NCBI GenBank assembly: GCA_051659505.1
Contig: JBOFOQ010000072.1
Span: 1 to 23,035 of the forward strand
DNA: 23,035 nt
DNA from: JAGNZR01 sp051659505
GTDB taxonomy: Bacteria; Fusobacteriota; Fusobacteriia; Fusobacteriales; Fusobacteriaceae
Direction of reading: 5' to 3'
Shown: one piece after another, positions 8,278 to 15,455 of the stretch
Position numbering within the stretch: the first letter of the stretch is position 1
Layout of the letters: the number at the start of each line of letters is the position of its first letter
Program-made: the position numbers and the translations under genes
The notes under the pieces: generated by a model
The model's database searches: none
What the model was told of the DNA's origin: nothing
The model's input: only the letters and a program-made list of their open reading frames with translations

Positions 8278-8751
8278 TTATAAATATTTACAATTTTTTC
8301 TAACGCTTGTCATTTCTTCAACGATACTTGGTACATCAAGAACCATCTCCATCATGCCAATTTGCTCATCAAAAATTTCTGCATTAACAGAATTTTTAAA
8401 TTCTTCTTCTAATACATGGTAAACAGTTAGTCCCAGTTCAACTCCTGCTAGTACTCCAGCATAAGTTGGGTCTCCTATTGTCACTGTTTCTGCTGCAAGT
8501 CCAGATGCTTCTGCTTCTGCTGCTCCTAACAAAATTAATATATTTTCTGCACCATACTCTCCTGCCAAAGAGTTGATTCTTTTTTGATTTTCCAAATCCA
8601 TAGCTCCTGCCGCCGTTCACACAAAGCATTCAGTTGCAGCAAATAATACTTGGACATTTTCAATAGTTTCTACGCAAGCTTTTATTGCTTCCCCAGGAAT
8701 ACCATCTCTGTCTCCAATGATTATTACTTTTTTGTTTTCAAGAATATTCAT
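8278..8751 (-). CDS. grdA: Glycine reductase selenoprotein A GrdA (UGA = Sec45)
   Basis: GrdA is the small shared selenoprotein of glycine, sarcosine and betaine reductases. It receives the carboxymethyl group as a selenoether and hands the resulting ketene-like intermediate to complex C while being oxidised, then is re-reduced by thioredoxin. The ATG at 8751 follows an AGGAGG site by 9 bases. Translation gives MNILENKKVIIIGDRDGIPG, then TECFV-U-TAAGAMDLENQ at a TGA (8619-8617), matching the invariant GrdA site with Cys two residues before Sec. The downstream part (LLGAAEAEASGLAAETVTIGDPTYAG) is highly characteristic. The total of 157 residues equals the usual length. Read without Sec, only the last 107 residues would be called. 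Confidence 0.96.
8586..8598 (-). promoter_or_regulatory. Possible SECIS hairpin of grdA
   Basis: A 5-bp stem GATTT-GGA-AAATC starts 18 bases after the grdA UGA on the minus strand. The loop begins with G about 24 bases downstream, which is inside the range seen for bacterial SECIS elements. The stem is AU-rich and much weaker than the one in grdB, so another fold may be the true element. Confidence 0.4.
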
Positions 8752-8789
8752 TTTCCCATTCCTCCTAATTTTTTATTTTATATTTTACA

Positions 8790-10076
8790 TTAAAAACTTT
8801 TTGCTGTTAATTTGTTAAATCCTAACTCATTTGTAGCACCTGTTATTACTTGTATCTCAGCTAAAATACTTCCATCTTCTCTTAGTGAACCATCAAATCC
8901 ACCAGCAATTTTATCAGTATAATTAACCATTCCTATAATTTTTTTCATAGGTGGAAGTAAAATAAGTTCATTGGCATTTCCTCCACTAACTACAGCATCT
9001 GCTAATTTATCAGCATCAGCAAGTGATTGGGAAGCTCCGTCTCTTCCTGCATATTCATCAGTTACTATAACAGTTTTTATATTTTTTAATTCAACTTTTT
9101 TACAGTTCATAATTAAATCTGTATCTGGATTTCCAAAACCTTCTTGAGATATTACCACTCCATCAAAACCAAAATATTCACAAAGTTTTGCTGTCATGTC
9201 AGAAGATCTCATTTTATCTGCTAAGAATACATTTTCATTTGTAATGATTATCCCCATAAAATTTATCTCTTTTCCATGTTTTGCATATAAAGATTTTATA
9301 ATAGGATTATTTAAATGGTGATATGTTGTATTTTTATCGCAAGCAGATACACAGTTTCCACTTATTATTGCTCCATCCATTATTTCAGTTGGATATAAAA
9401 AAGTAGGAATTATTTTTTTCCCGTCTACACCGTAAACATACGTATCATGTAGTAACCCTTGAGTTTGCAGCATATAAACATAACCAACTTTAGGTAGCTC
9501 TGGATATTCTTTAGCTTGCTCTAATAGAGGTTTAGTTTCATATGTAATAACTTCATCTGGAGTTATCTCTTTCCCTAATTTCCCTAAAAATTCAGCTGTT
9601 TTTAACCCTGCCATTCTAGCAGAATACTCATAATCATACTGCTTTAATCCTTCCACTGGTTCTATTACCAAACATAAATTATTAAGTTTTGAAAAAGGTG
9701 TGTATTCAGCACCTATCCCGCTCATATCAATAATTCCTTCTTGGAATCCAACTATTTTACCACAAGTAACTACACCCATATTTTTAAGTGCGTGAGTACG
9801 TCCTTCACCTACTGTATCTACTTTAGATAAAATCCCTGGAAATATCCCGCCGTTTCCTGAAACTTTTACTCTAGGTTCTATAACATCTTTTACAGGTGTT
9901 ATTCTTGTAGAATCCCCTGGTCTTGCAATTTCAAGTGTTAAAGATTTTATTTTTTCATCTTCCATAACTAAACTCTCAATATCTTTTTTATTGACAAAGA
10001 GAACACCATTTTCTATTTTAGATATCTCGCTAAATTGAATATCTTTTATTTTGATTTCTCCAAACTCTAGACGCAA
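8790..10076 (-). CDS. grdE: Glycine reductase complex B proprotein GrdE
   Basis: GrdE is a 428-residue proprotein that cleaves itself to give the two small subunits of complex B, leaving a pyruvoyl group made from a Cys. That carbonyl binds the amino group of glycine. The known cleavage context is visible: SGNCVSACDKNTTYHH, with the Asn-Cys bond at residues 241-242, the position expected for the family. The N terminus MRLEFGEIKIKDIQF is that of the glycine-specific type rather than the sarcosine (GrdG) or betaine (GrdI) forms. The ATG has a GAGGAGG ribosome binding site. It lies 34 bases after the thioredoxin gene and 38 bases before grdA. Confidence 0.95.
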   Translation of the reverse strand: MRLEFGEIKIKDIQFSEISKIENGVLFVNKKDIESLVMEDEKIKSLTLEIARPGDSTRITPVKDVIEPRVKVSGNGGIFPGILSKVDTVGEGRTHALKNMGVVTCGKIVGFQEGIIDMSGIGAEYTPFSKLNNLCLVIEPVEGLKQYDYEYSARMAGLKTAEFLGKLGKEITPDEVITYETKPLLEQAKEYPELPKVGYVYMLQTQGLLHDTYVYGVDGKKIIPTFLYPTEIMDGAIISGNCVSACDKNTTYHHLNNPIIKSLYAKHGKEINFMGIIITNENVFLADKMRSSDMTAKLCEYFGFDGVVISQEGFGNPDTDLIMNCKKVELKNIKTVIVTDEYAGRDGASQSLADADKLADAVVSGGNANELILLPPMKKIIGMVNYTDKIAGGFDGSLREDGSILAEIQVITGATNELGFNKLTAKSF

Positions 10077-10110
10077 TTTATTTCCTCCTCAATCTTTTGG
10101 TAAGTTAATT

Positions 10111-10428
10111 TTATAAAGATTTTAATATCATTTTTTCTATGTTTTCTATTGTTGCCTCTTCTTTTGTAAGTTCATCTTTTTTTACACCGTTTTCATATAT
10201 AAGAATTGTTGGCAGTCCTAAAACCTTTTCTCTTATCGCTAATCTTCTTGCTTTTGTTGTATTGAATTTATAAAACTCAAGTTTTCCTTTGTAAGTTTCA
10301 GATAACTTCTCCATGTGGGGTAATAGAGCTTTACAAGGCTCACAACCATCACTAAAAAAATCTACAAGAACTAACTTTTTACTCTCAATAACCAGTTCAT
10401 CAAAATCATCTTTCGTTAACTCAATCAT
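10111..10428 (-). CDS. trxA: Thioredoxin of the glycine reductase system
   Basis: This 105-residue cytoplasmic thioredoxin is the direct electron donor for selenoprotein A and B turnover. The active site reads DGCEPC (C29, C32 region) instead of the common WCGPC. Loss of the Trp and a GCxPC motif are typical of thioredoxins that travel with glycine reductase. The cis-Pro segment LGLPTILIY is intact. The gene sits between grdX and grdE with an AAGGAG ribosome binding site. The usual partner trxB (thioredoxin reductase) is not in this operon. Confidence 0.92.
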   Translation of the reverse strand: MIELTKDDFDELVIESKKLVLVDFFSDGCEPCKALLPHMEKLSETYKGKLEFYKFNTTKARRLAIREKVLGLPTILIYENGVKKDELTKEEATIENIEKMILKSL

Positions 10429-10468
10429 TTAAATCATCTCCTTATAAAATTAAAATATTTATGTGTGA

Positions 10469-10969
10469 CTAAACTTTATGTCCTATACTATCTATTCCGC
10501 TACTAATTACAGAATAGTCTATTAATTGAAAATCCTCCAACATCATTTGGGTGTATTTTCCAATATGCTCATTTTCTTTAAATCCTTTAACTAATTCTAT
10601 AGCATTTTCAATAAAATTCAAAGATTCAAAATCTAACTTATCAGTATTTTTACTTATTAATATACTTTTATATGGAGTTTCATTTGGTTTTATACTACTT
10701 GTTAAAGGGTGTGATAATAATTTATGCCCTTTATGTACAAAATCTCTTACACTATACAAAAGTTCTAAATAAGAATAGTTTTTTAAAAATATTAATTCCA
10801 TAGTTTTTATTTTATCTTTTACCAGTAAGTTATTTGTTATTAATAAGACATTGTTATAATAAAAAATTTTTTCTAATATTCCACCCAAGATATCCACCTC
10901 TATTGTGCTTTTTTTTAGAACTTTAGGTATTGTTTTTATGTTTTTCAAACTATAAACAGATTGTAACAT
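10469..10969 (-). CDS. grdX: GrdX family protein
   Basis: GrdX is a small protein of unknown function that is nearly always the first gene of glycine reductase operons. Segments NNVLLITNNLLV, GHKLLSHPLTSSIKPNETPYKSI and the C-terminal IDSIGHKV support the assignment. From the ATG at 10969 the protein has 166 residues, but this start has no clear ribosome binding site and would leave about 40 residues before the VLLITNN core, which is usually near the N terminus. A TTG at 10888, preceded by AGAGGTGG, would give 139 residues and fits better. A promoter start point near 10972 agrees with the later start. Family is confident, exact start is not. Confidence 0.85.
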   Translation of the reverse strand: MLQSVYSLKNIKTIPKVLKKSTIEVDILGGILEKIFYYNNVLLITNNLLVKDKIKTMELIFLKNYSYLELLYSVRDFVHKGHKLLSHPLTSSIKPNETPYKSILISKNTDKLDFESLNFIENAIELVKGFKENEHIGKYTQMMLEDFQLIDYSVISSGIDSIGHKV

Positions 10970-10978
10970 CTTAATAAA

Positions 10979-11007
10979 GTTATAACTCTTATTAACACAA
11001 ATGTCAA
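10979..11007 (-). promoter_or_regulatory. Proximal candidate promoter of the grd operon
   Basis: On the minus strand TTGACA (11007-11002) and TATAAC (10984-10979) are 17 bases apart. The predicted start near 10972 is only about 3 bases before the ATG at 10969, which would make that start leaderless. It would give a normal leader of about 84 bases for the TTG start at 10888. Confidence 0.55.
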
Positions 11008-11049
11008 TATTATTTTTTTTTTTAATAAATGGTGTTTTTCTTATATTAT

Positions 11050-11078
11050 ATATTAACTTTACTATCTCTTTATGTCAA
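11050..11078 (-). promoter_or_regulatory. Distal candidate promoter of the grd operon
   Basis: On the minus strand TTGACA (11078-11073) and TAATAT (11055-11050) are 17 bases apart, with expected start near 11043. It lies about 70 bases upstream of the proximal promoter and closer to the tandem repeats, so it is the more likely target of regulation there. Confidence 0.55.
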
Positions 11079-11108
11079 CTAATTATCATATTTTCTCAAT
11101 GTTAAAAA

Positions 11109-11153
11109 TTAGAACTAATTTAATTAGAACTAATTTAATTAGAACTAGTTCCC
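11109..11153. repeat. 15-bp tandem repeat with paired palindromes (putative operator)
   Basis: The unit TTAGAACTAATTTAA occurs twice in perfect tandem (11109-11123, 11124-11138), and a third unit (11139-11153) keeps the first nine bases and then diverges. Across the junctions this makes two copies of the palindrome CTAATTTAATTAG (11115-11127, 11130-11142), and the third unit creates GAACTAGTTC. The array lies between the divergent grd and mgl promoters, where a shared regulator could bind. No regulator gene for it is identified. Confidence 0.55.
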
Positions 11154-11207
11154 TTACTTATTAAAGTTATTTTTTGTAACGTGTATTCTTTTTTTGAATT
11201 TTATAAG

Positions 11208-11237
11208 TTGACACAACACATAACAATCAACTATAAT
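11208..11237 (+). promoter_or_regulatory. Promoter of mglBAC
   Basis: TTGACA (11208-11213) and a perfect TATAAT (11232-11237) are separated by 18 bases. The expected start is near 11244, giving a leader of about 50 bases before the mglB ATG. The tandem repeats lie 55 bases upstream of the -35 box. Confidence 0.75.
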
Positions 11238-11294
11238 ACAATAGACTAATATTTAGTTTGAAGTTTATATAAAATTTTACTAAGGGGGTACTTC

Positions 11295-12326
11295 ATGAAA
11301 AAATTAACACTTTTATCTATTTTAACTACACTTTTAATATCTGGTTGTGGAGAGAAAAAATCTGATGACAAAACAACTAAAACTACTTCTCCTACTACAA
11401 GCATTACTAAATTAGGTTTTACAATTTATAAATACGACGATAATTTTATGTCAACAGTTCGTCAATCTATTGAAAAAAATGCAGCCACTCATGAAAATAT
11501 CGAACTATTAATGAATGACTCACAAAATGACCAGTCTAAACAAAATGATCAAGTTGATGTTATGCTTTCTAAAGGTGTACAAGGACTTGCGATTAATTTA
11601 GTTGATCCAGCAGCTGCCTCAACTATTATCTCTAAAGCTAAATCTGAAAATATTCCTGTTGTTTTCTTTAATAAAGAACCATCAAAAATAGATTTAGACT
11701 CTTACGACAAAGCTTATTATGTAGGAACAGACTCTAAAGAATCTGGAATTATTCAAGGGGAATTAATTCAAAAACATTGGAAATTAAACTCCCAGTGGGA
11801 TTTAAATAAAGACGGTATTATTCAGTATGTTTTACTTAAAGGTGAACCGGGACATCCTGATGCTGAAGATAGAACTCTATATGTAATTAAAACTTTAAAT
11901 GAAAAAGGAATACCTACTGAACAAATTCATTTAGATACTGCTATGTGGGATACAGCCCAGGCTAAAGATAAAACTGAAGCTTGGATATCAGGGCCAAACG
12001 AAAATAAAATTGAATTAGTTATTAGCAACAATGATTCTATGGCAATGGGAGCTTTCGAGGCTCTTAAAGCTCACGGTAAATCTAGTATTCCTGTATTTGG
12101 AATCGATGCTCTTTCTGAAGCTCTTAGCATGGTAGAAAAAAATGAAATGGCAGGAACTGTTCTTAATGATGGAGATAATCAAGCTAAGGCTACTCTTGAT
12201 TTAATTGTAAATCTTGCTAATAATAGAGCTGCTACTGAGGGAACTGAGTGGAAATTAGTTGATAAAGTAGTAAGAGTTCCTTATGTTGCCGTTGATAAAG
12301 ATAATTTAAAAGATTTTAAAAAATAA
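11295..12326 (+). CDS. mglB: Galactose/methyl-galactoside ABC importer, binding lipoprotein MglB
   Basis: This 343-residue periplasmic-type sugar-binding protein delivers galactose or glucose to MglA/MglC. It starts with a lipoprotein signal peptide, lipobox ISGC with the lipidated Cys at 18, so it should be membrane-anchored. A Ser/Thr/Lys-rich linker follows, and then the mature fold begins at about residue 38 (TKLGFTIYKYDDNFM). An EF-hand-like calcium loop DLNKDGIIQ (169-177) is almost the same as in enteric MglB. Other sugar-site segments are FFNKEPS, AMWDTAQAKD, SNNDSMAMGA and GIDALSEA. The start is supported by an AAGGGGG ribosome binding site. It is the first gene of mglBAC. Confidence 0.95.
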   Translation: MKKLTLLSILTTLLISGCGEKKSDDKTTKTTSPTTSITKLGFTIYKYDDNFMSTVRQSIEKNAATHENIELLMNDSQNDQSKQNDQVDVMLSKGVQGLAINLVDPAAASTIISKAKSENIPVVFFNKEPSKIDLDSYDKAYYVGTDSKESGIIQGELIQKHWKLNSQWDLNKDGIIQYVLLKGEPGHPDAEDRTLYVIKTLNEKGIPTEQIHLDTAMWDTAQAKDKTEAWISGPNENKIELVISNNDSMAMGAFEALKAHGKSSIPVFGIDALSEALSMVEKNEMAGTVLNDGDNQAKATLDLIVNLANNRAATEGTEWKLVDKVVRVPYVAVDKDNLKDFKK

Positions 12327-12334
12327 AATTACTA

Positions 12335-12372
12335 TATAAAAGGGGATAATAATCATAAAATCCCCTTTTATA
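12335..12372 (+). terminator. Hairpin between mglB and mglA
   Basis: A perfect 13-bp inverted repeat (12335-12347 with 12360-12372, core AAAAGGGGAT / ATCCCCTTTT) closes a 12-base loop 8 bases after the mglB stop. The T stretch lies within the stem and a looser T-rich tail follows. Such hairpins commonly protect or partly terminate binding-protein mRNA, so that MglB is made in excess over MglA and MglC. Confidence 0.65.
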
Positions 12373-12415
12373 ATATTAGATAATTTTTTATCTTAATTTA
12401 AAAGGAGTCTTTATT

Positions 12416-13921
12416 ATGAATGTTAAAAATGAATTTCTTCTAGAGATGAATTCTATCTCTAAAAGTTTTCCCGGAGTTAAAGCATTAGATAAAGTAAATT
12501 TAAAAATAAGACCACATTCAATTCATGCTCTTATGGGTGAAAATGGAGCTGGTAAATCTACTCTTATGAAGTGTCTTTTTGGAATTTATGAAAAAGATAA
12601 AGGAGATATTATTTTCTTAGGAAATCATGTGAATTTTAAATCCTCAAAAGATGCACTGGATAATGGTGTTTCAATGGTTCACCAGGAGTTAAACTTAGTC
12701 ACTCAAAGAAGTGTTATGGACAATATGTGGTTAGGTCGATATCCTAAGAAAAAAATTTTTATTGATCATAATAAAATGTATGAGGATTGTAAAAAAATTT
12801 TTGAAGAATTAGAAATAGACATAGATCCTAAAGTTAAAGTAGCTTCTCTCTCAATATCCCAAATGCAAATGATTGAAATTGCCAAAGCTTTCTCATACAA
12901 TGCAAAAATAATAGTTATGGATGAGCCTACATCTTCTCTCACTGAAAAAGAAGTTGGACATCTTTTTAAAATTATAAATAAATTAAAGGACAAAGGTTGT
13001 GGAATAGTTTATATATCTCATAAAATGGAAGAAATAACTATTCTTTGTGATGAAATTACAATTTTACGAGATGGTAAATGGATTACTACAAAGTTTCTAA
13101 AAGGAATCACAACAGACCAAATTATTTCTCTTATGGTAGGTCGAGAATTAACTCAAAGGTTTCCTATCAAAACTAATAAACCAGGAAAAATTATTTTAGA
13201 TATAGATAACCTAACATCTAAAACACAGCCATCTATAAAAAATATCTCCTTTCAATTAAAAGAAGGTGAAATTCTTGGTATTGCTGGCTTAGTTGGTTCT
13301 AAAAGAACAGATCTTGTAGAGACACTTTTTGGTATTAGAGATAAAAGTGAAGGAACTATTTTGCTACACGATAAAAAAATAAATATTAAAAATAGCTATG
13401 ATGCTATTCAAAATGGATTTGCTTTAGTTACAGAAGAAAGAAGAGTTACAGGTATTTATTCTAACTTAGACATTACATTTAATTCTCTTATAACCAATAT
13501 GAGCTCATACCTAAATAAATTTCATCTTTTAAATAATAACTCTATGACTAAAGACACCAATTGGGTTATTGAATCTATGAATGTAAAAACTCCTAGCCAC
13601 AAAACTTCTATTGGTAGTTTATCTGGTGGAAATCAACAAAAGGTAATTATTGGACGATGGTTACTAACTAAACCTGAAATTTTAATGCTCGATGAGCCTA
13701 CACGAGGAATAGATGTAGGAGCTAAATTTGAAATATACCAACTTATGTTAGATTTAGCTAATAAAAATAAAGGAATAATCATGATCTCATCTGAGATGCC
13801 TGAACTTTTAGGAATAACTGATAGAATTCTTGTTATGAGTAACGGAAAAATTGCAGGAACAGTGGAAACTAGTTCTACAACTCAAGAAGAAATATTAAAA
13901 CTTTCAGCTCTATATTTATAA
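12416..13921 (+). CDS. mglA: Galactose/methyl-galactoside importer ATPase MglA
   Basis: This 501-residue protein carries two ABC ATPase domains in one chain, as in sugar importers of the Mgl/Rbs/Xyl group. Domain one has Walker A GENGAGKST (41-49), signature region LSISQMQMIEIAKA and Walker B IIVMDEPTSS. Domain two has a degenerate Walker A (GLVGSKRTD), an intact signature LSGGNQQKV and Walker B ILMLDEPTRGID. A weakened P-loop in the second domain is normal for this group. The ATG follows AAAGGAG. It is coexpressed with mglB and mglC, with 21 bases to mglC. Confidence 0.95.
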   Translation: MNVKNEFLLEMNSISKSFPGVKALDKVNLKIRPHSIHALMGENGAGKSTLMKCLFGIYEKDKGDIIFLGNHVNFKSSKDALDNGVSMVHQELNLVTQRSVMDNMWLGRYPKKKIFIDHNKMYEDCKKIFEELEIDIDPKVKVASLSISQMQMIEIAKAFSYNAKIIVMDEPTSSLTEKEVGHLFKIINKLKDKGCGIVYISHKMEEITILCDEITILRDGKWITTKFLKGITTDQIISLMVGRELTQRFPIKTNKPGKIILDIDNLTSKTQPSIKNISFQLKEGEILGIAGLVGSKRTDLVETLFGIRDKSEGTILLHDKKINIKNSYDAIQNGFALVTEERRVTGIYSNLDITFNSLITNMSSYLNKFHLLNNNSMTKDTNWVIESMNVKTPSHKTSIGSLSGGNQQKVIIGRWLLTKPEILMLDEPTRGIDVGAKFEIYQLMLDLANKNKGIIMISSEMPELLGITDRILVMSNGKIAGTVETSSTTQEEILKLSALYL

Positions 13922-13942
13922 ATTTTTTTAGGAGGAAATTAA

Positions 13943-14950
13943 ATGGAACAAACTGGAAAAAAAATAAAAACTTGGCTTAAAGAAGGTGGTATTTATTTAG
14001 TTTTAGCTCTTCTTTTATTTGTTATAATTTTAAAAGAACCATCTTTTTTAAGTATTAGGAATTTTAGAAATATACTTACTCAATCCTCTGTAAGACTAAT
14101 AATTGCTCTTGGTGTAGCTGGACTTATAGTTACTCAAGGAACAGATCTTTCTGCTGGAAGACAAGTTGGTTTGTCTGCAGTAATATCAGCTACCTTACTA
14201 CAAAATGTTACTAATACAAATAAAGTTTTTAAAAGTTTAGGTGATATTCCTATCCCCTTAGTTATTTTATTTATCTGTCTTATCGGTGCTGTTATTGGGC
14301 TAATGAATGGTTTTATTGTAGCTAAACTCAATGTCACACCTTTTATTGCAACTCTTGGAACTATGATTGTAATTTACGGCGTAAATTCTCTTTACTTCGA
14401 CTATATCGGTGCTCAACCTGTTGCTGGATTTGATCCTAGATATTCTAACTTTGCCCAAGGTTCTTTCAATATTATGGGAATTTTAATTCCTTATTTAATT
14501 CTATATGCTATTATTTCTGTTATAATAGTATGGGTGATTTGGAATAAAACAACATTTGGAAAAAATATTTTTGCCATTGGTGGAAATCCTGAAGCTGCAA
14601 AAGTTTCAGGAGTCAATGTTAAAAAAAATCTAGTTTTAGTCTATGCTATGTCTGGTGTTTTCTATGCTTTTGCAGGTCTTTTAGAAGCTGGAAGAGTAGG
14701 AAGTGCCACTAATAACCTTGGAAATATGTATGAATTAGACGCTATAGCTGCTTGTGTTGTAGGTGGTGTTTCTTTTAGTGGTGGGGTAGGAACTGTTCCA
14801 GGTGTTGTTACTGGTGTTATTATTTTCACTGTTATTAACTACGGTTTAACTTACATAGGAGTCAATCCTTACTGGCAATATATTATTAAAGGTATTATTA
14901 TTATTATGGCTGTTGCACTAGATACTATGAAATATACTAAAAAGAAATAA
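13943..14950 (+). CDS. mglC: Galactose/methyl-galactoside importer permease MglC
   Basis: This 335-residue inner-membrane permease forms the sugar channel with MglA. Multiple hydrophobic segments begin at about residue 15, and conserved features of the family include GTDLSAGRQVGLSA (near residues 66-79), NVTPFIATLGTMIVIYG and the cytoplasmic ATPase-contact loop FAIGGNPEAAKVSGVNV. A glycine-rich GGVSFSGGVGTVPG lies toward the C terminus. The ATG has an AGGAGG site. No clear terminator follows, so transcription may run into the MerR gene 62 bases downstream. Confidence 0.95.
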   Translation: MEQTGKKIKTWLKEGGIYLVLALLLFVIILKEPSFLSIRNFRNILTQSSVRLIIALGVAGLIVTQGTDLSAGRQVGLSAVISATLLQNVTNTNKVFKSLGDIPIPLVILFICLIGAVIGLMNGFIVAKLNVTPFIATLGTMIVIYGVNSLYFDYIGAQPVAGFDPRYSNFAQGSFNIMGILIPYLILYAIISVIIVWVIWNKTTFGKNIFAIGGNPEAAKVSGVNVKKNLVLVYAMSGVFYAFAGLLEAGRVGSATNNLGNMYELDAIAACVVGGVSFSGGVGTVPGVVTGVIIFTVINYGLTYIGVNPYWQYIIKGIIIIMAVALDTMKYTKKK

Positions 14951-14979
14951 ATATTCAAAAACACTCAAATAAATTTAAA

Positions 14980-14997
14980 AGTTTTATGTATAAAACT
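14980..14997. other. Small hairpin ahead of the MerR-type gene
   Basis: A 7-bp perfect inverted repeat AGTTTTA-TGTA-TAAAACT lies between mglC and the regulator gene, ending just before its AAAGGAG ribosome binding site. It may modulate translation of the regulator. It is AT-rich and could be fortuitous. Confidence 0.25.
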
Positions 14998-15012
14998 AAA
15001 AGGAGCAATAAA

Positions 15013-15375
15013 ATGTATTCAATTAAAGCTGTTTCAGAAAAAGTCGGTATCTCATCTCACACAATTAGATACTATGAAAAATATGGATTATTACCTTATG
15101 TTCCTAGAAATGTAAATGGTATAAGAACATTCTCTCAAGATGATATCTTTTGGTTAGAAATTATAAAATGTTTAAAAAATACAGGAATGACAATCGAAAA
15201 TATAAAAGGTATTGTGGACCTTAGCCTAAAAGGGAACGAAACTAAGGAAGAAAGAAAAACTATTTTATTTAATCATAGAAAAAAAATATTAGAACAAATT
15301 AAAGAATTAAAAAATAATTTAAAGAAAATAGATTTAAAAATTGCTTGGTATGAAGATGATTCAAATTTTTTATAA
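15013..15375 (+). CDS. MerR-family transcriptional regulator (AdhR/NmlR-like)
   Basis: This 120-residue regulator has the N-terminal MerR winged-helix domain: MYSIKAVSEKVGISSHTIRYYEKYGLLPY, then the wing residues NGIRTFSQDDI. The C-terminal part is a long coiled-coil dimerisation helix (HRKKILEQIKELKNNLKKIDLKI). There is no metal-binding Cys pair. One Cys at residue 53, just after the DNA-binding domain, matches the position of the aldehyde-reactive Cys described in Bacillus AdhR-type proteins. The start at 15013 is chosen because AAAGGAG precedes it; an ATG 9 codons earlier lacks one. The promoter of the next gene, 80 bases downstream, has the MerR-type layout, so the likely target is that dehydrogenase gene. 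Confidence 0.9.
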   Translation: MYSIKAVSEKVGISSHTIRYYEKYGLLPYVPRNVNGIRTFSQDDIFWLEIIKCLKNTGMTIENIKGIVDLSLKGNETKEERKTILFNHRKKILEQIKELKNNLKKIDLKIAWYEDDSNFL

Positions 15376-15382
15376 ATATATA

Positions 15383-15413
15383 TTGACTTAGAGTTAACTC
15401 TAAGTTGTATAGT
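15383..15413 (+). promoter_or_regulatory. MerR-type promoter and operator of the alcohol dehydrogenase gene
   Basis: TTGACT (15383-15388) and TATAGT (15408-15413) are separated by 19 bases, the overlong spacer that MerR regulators act on. The spacer is filled by a perfect 20-bp dyad (15386-15405) with core CTTAGAGTTAACTCTAAG. It lies directly after the MerR-type gene and about 43 bases before the dehydrogenase start. Confidence 0.85.
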
Positions 15414-15455
15414 ATAATTAACTTAACTTAACTATATAATAAGGAGGCAAAATTT

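Noticed and set aside
8438..8629. A 63-residue minus-strand ORF overlapping grdA in another frame
   Set aside because: It is a shadow of grdA; the grdA frame explains the region fully once the UGA is read as Sec.
11109..11153. CRISPR array
   Set aside because: The repeats are 15 bp, directly abutting and without spacers, so they are a tandem repeat or operator and not CRISPR.
10970..11294. Glycine riboswitch upstream of the grd operon
   Set aside because: The predicted leader is only about 75-155 bases and shows none of the conserved GGAGAG-type aptamer features; promoters and repeats account for the region.
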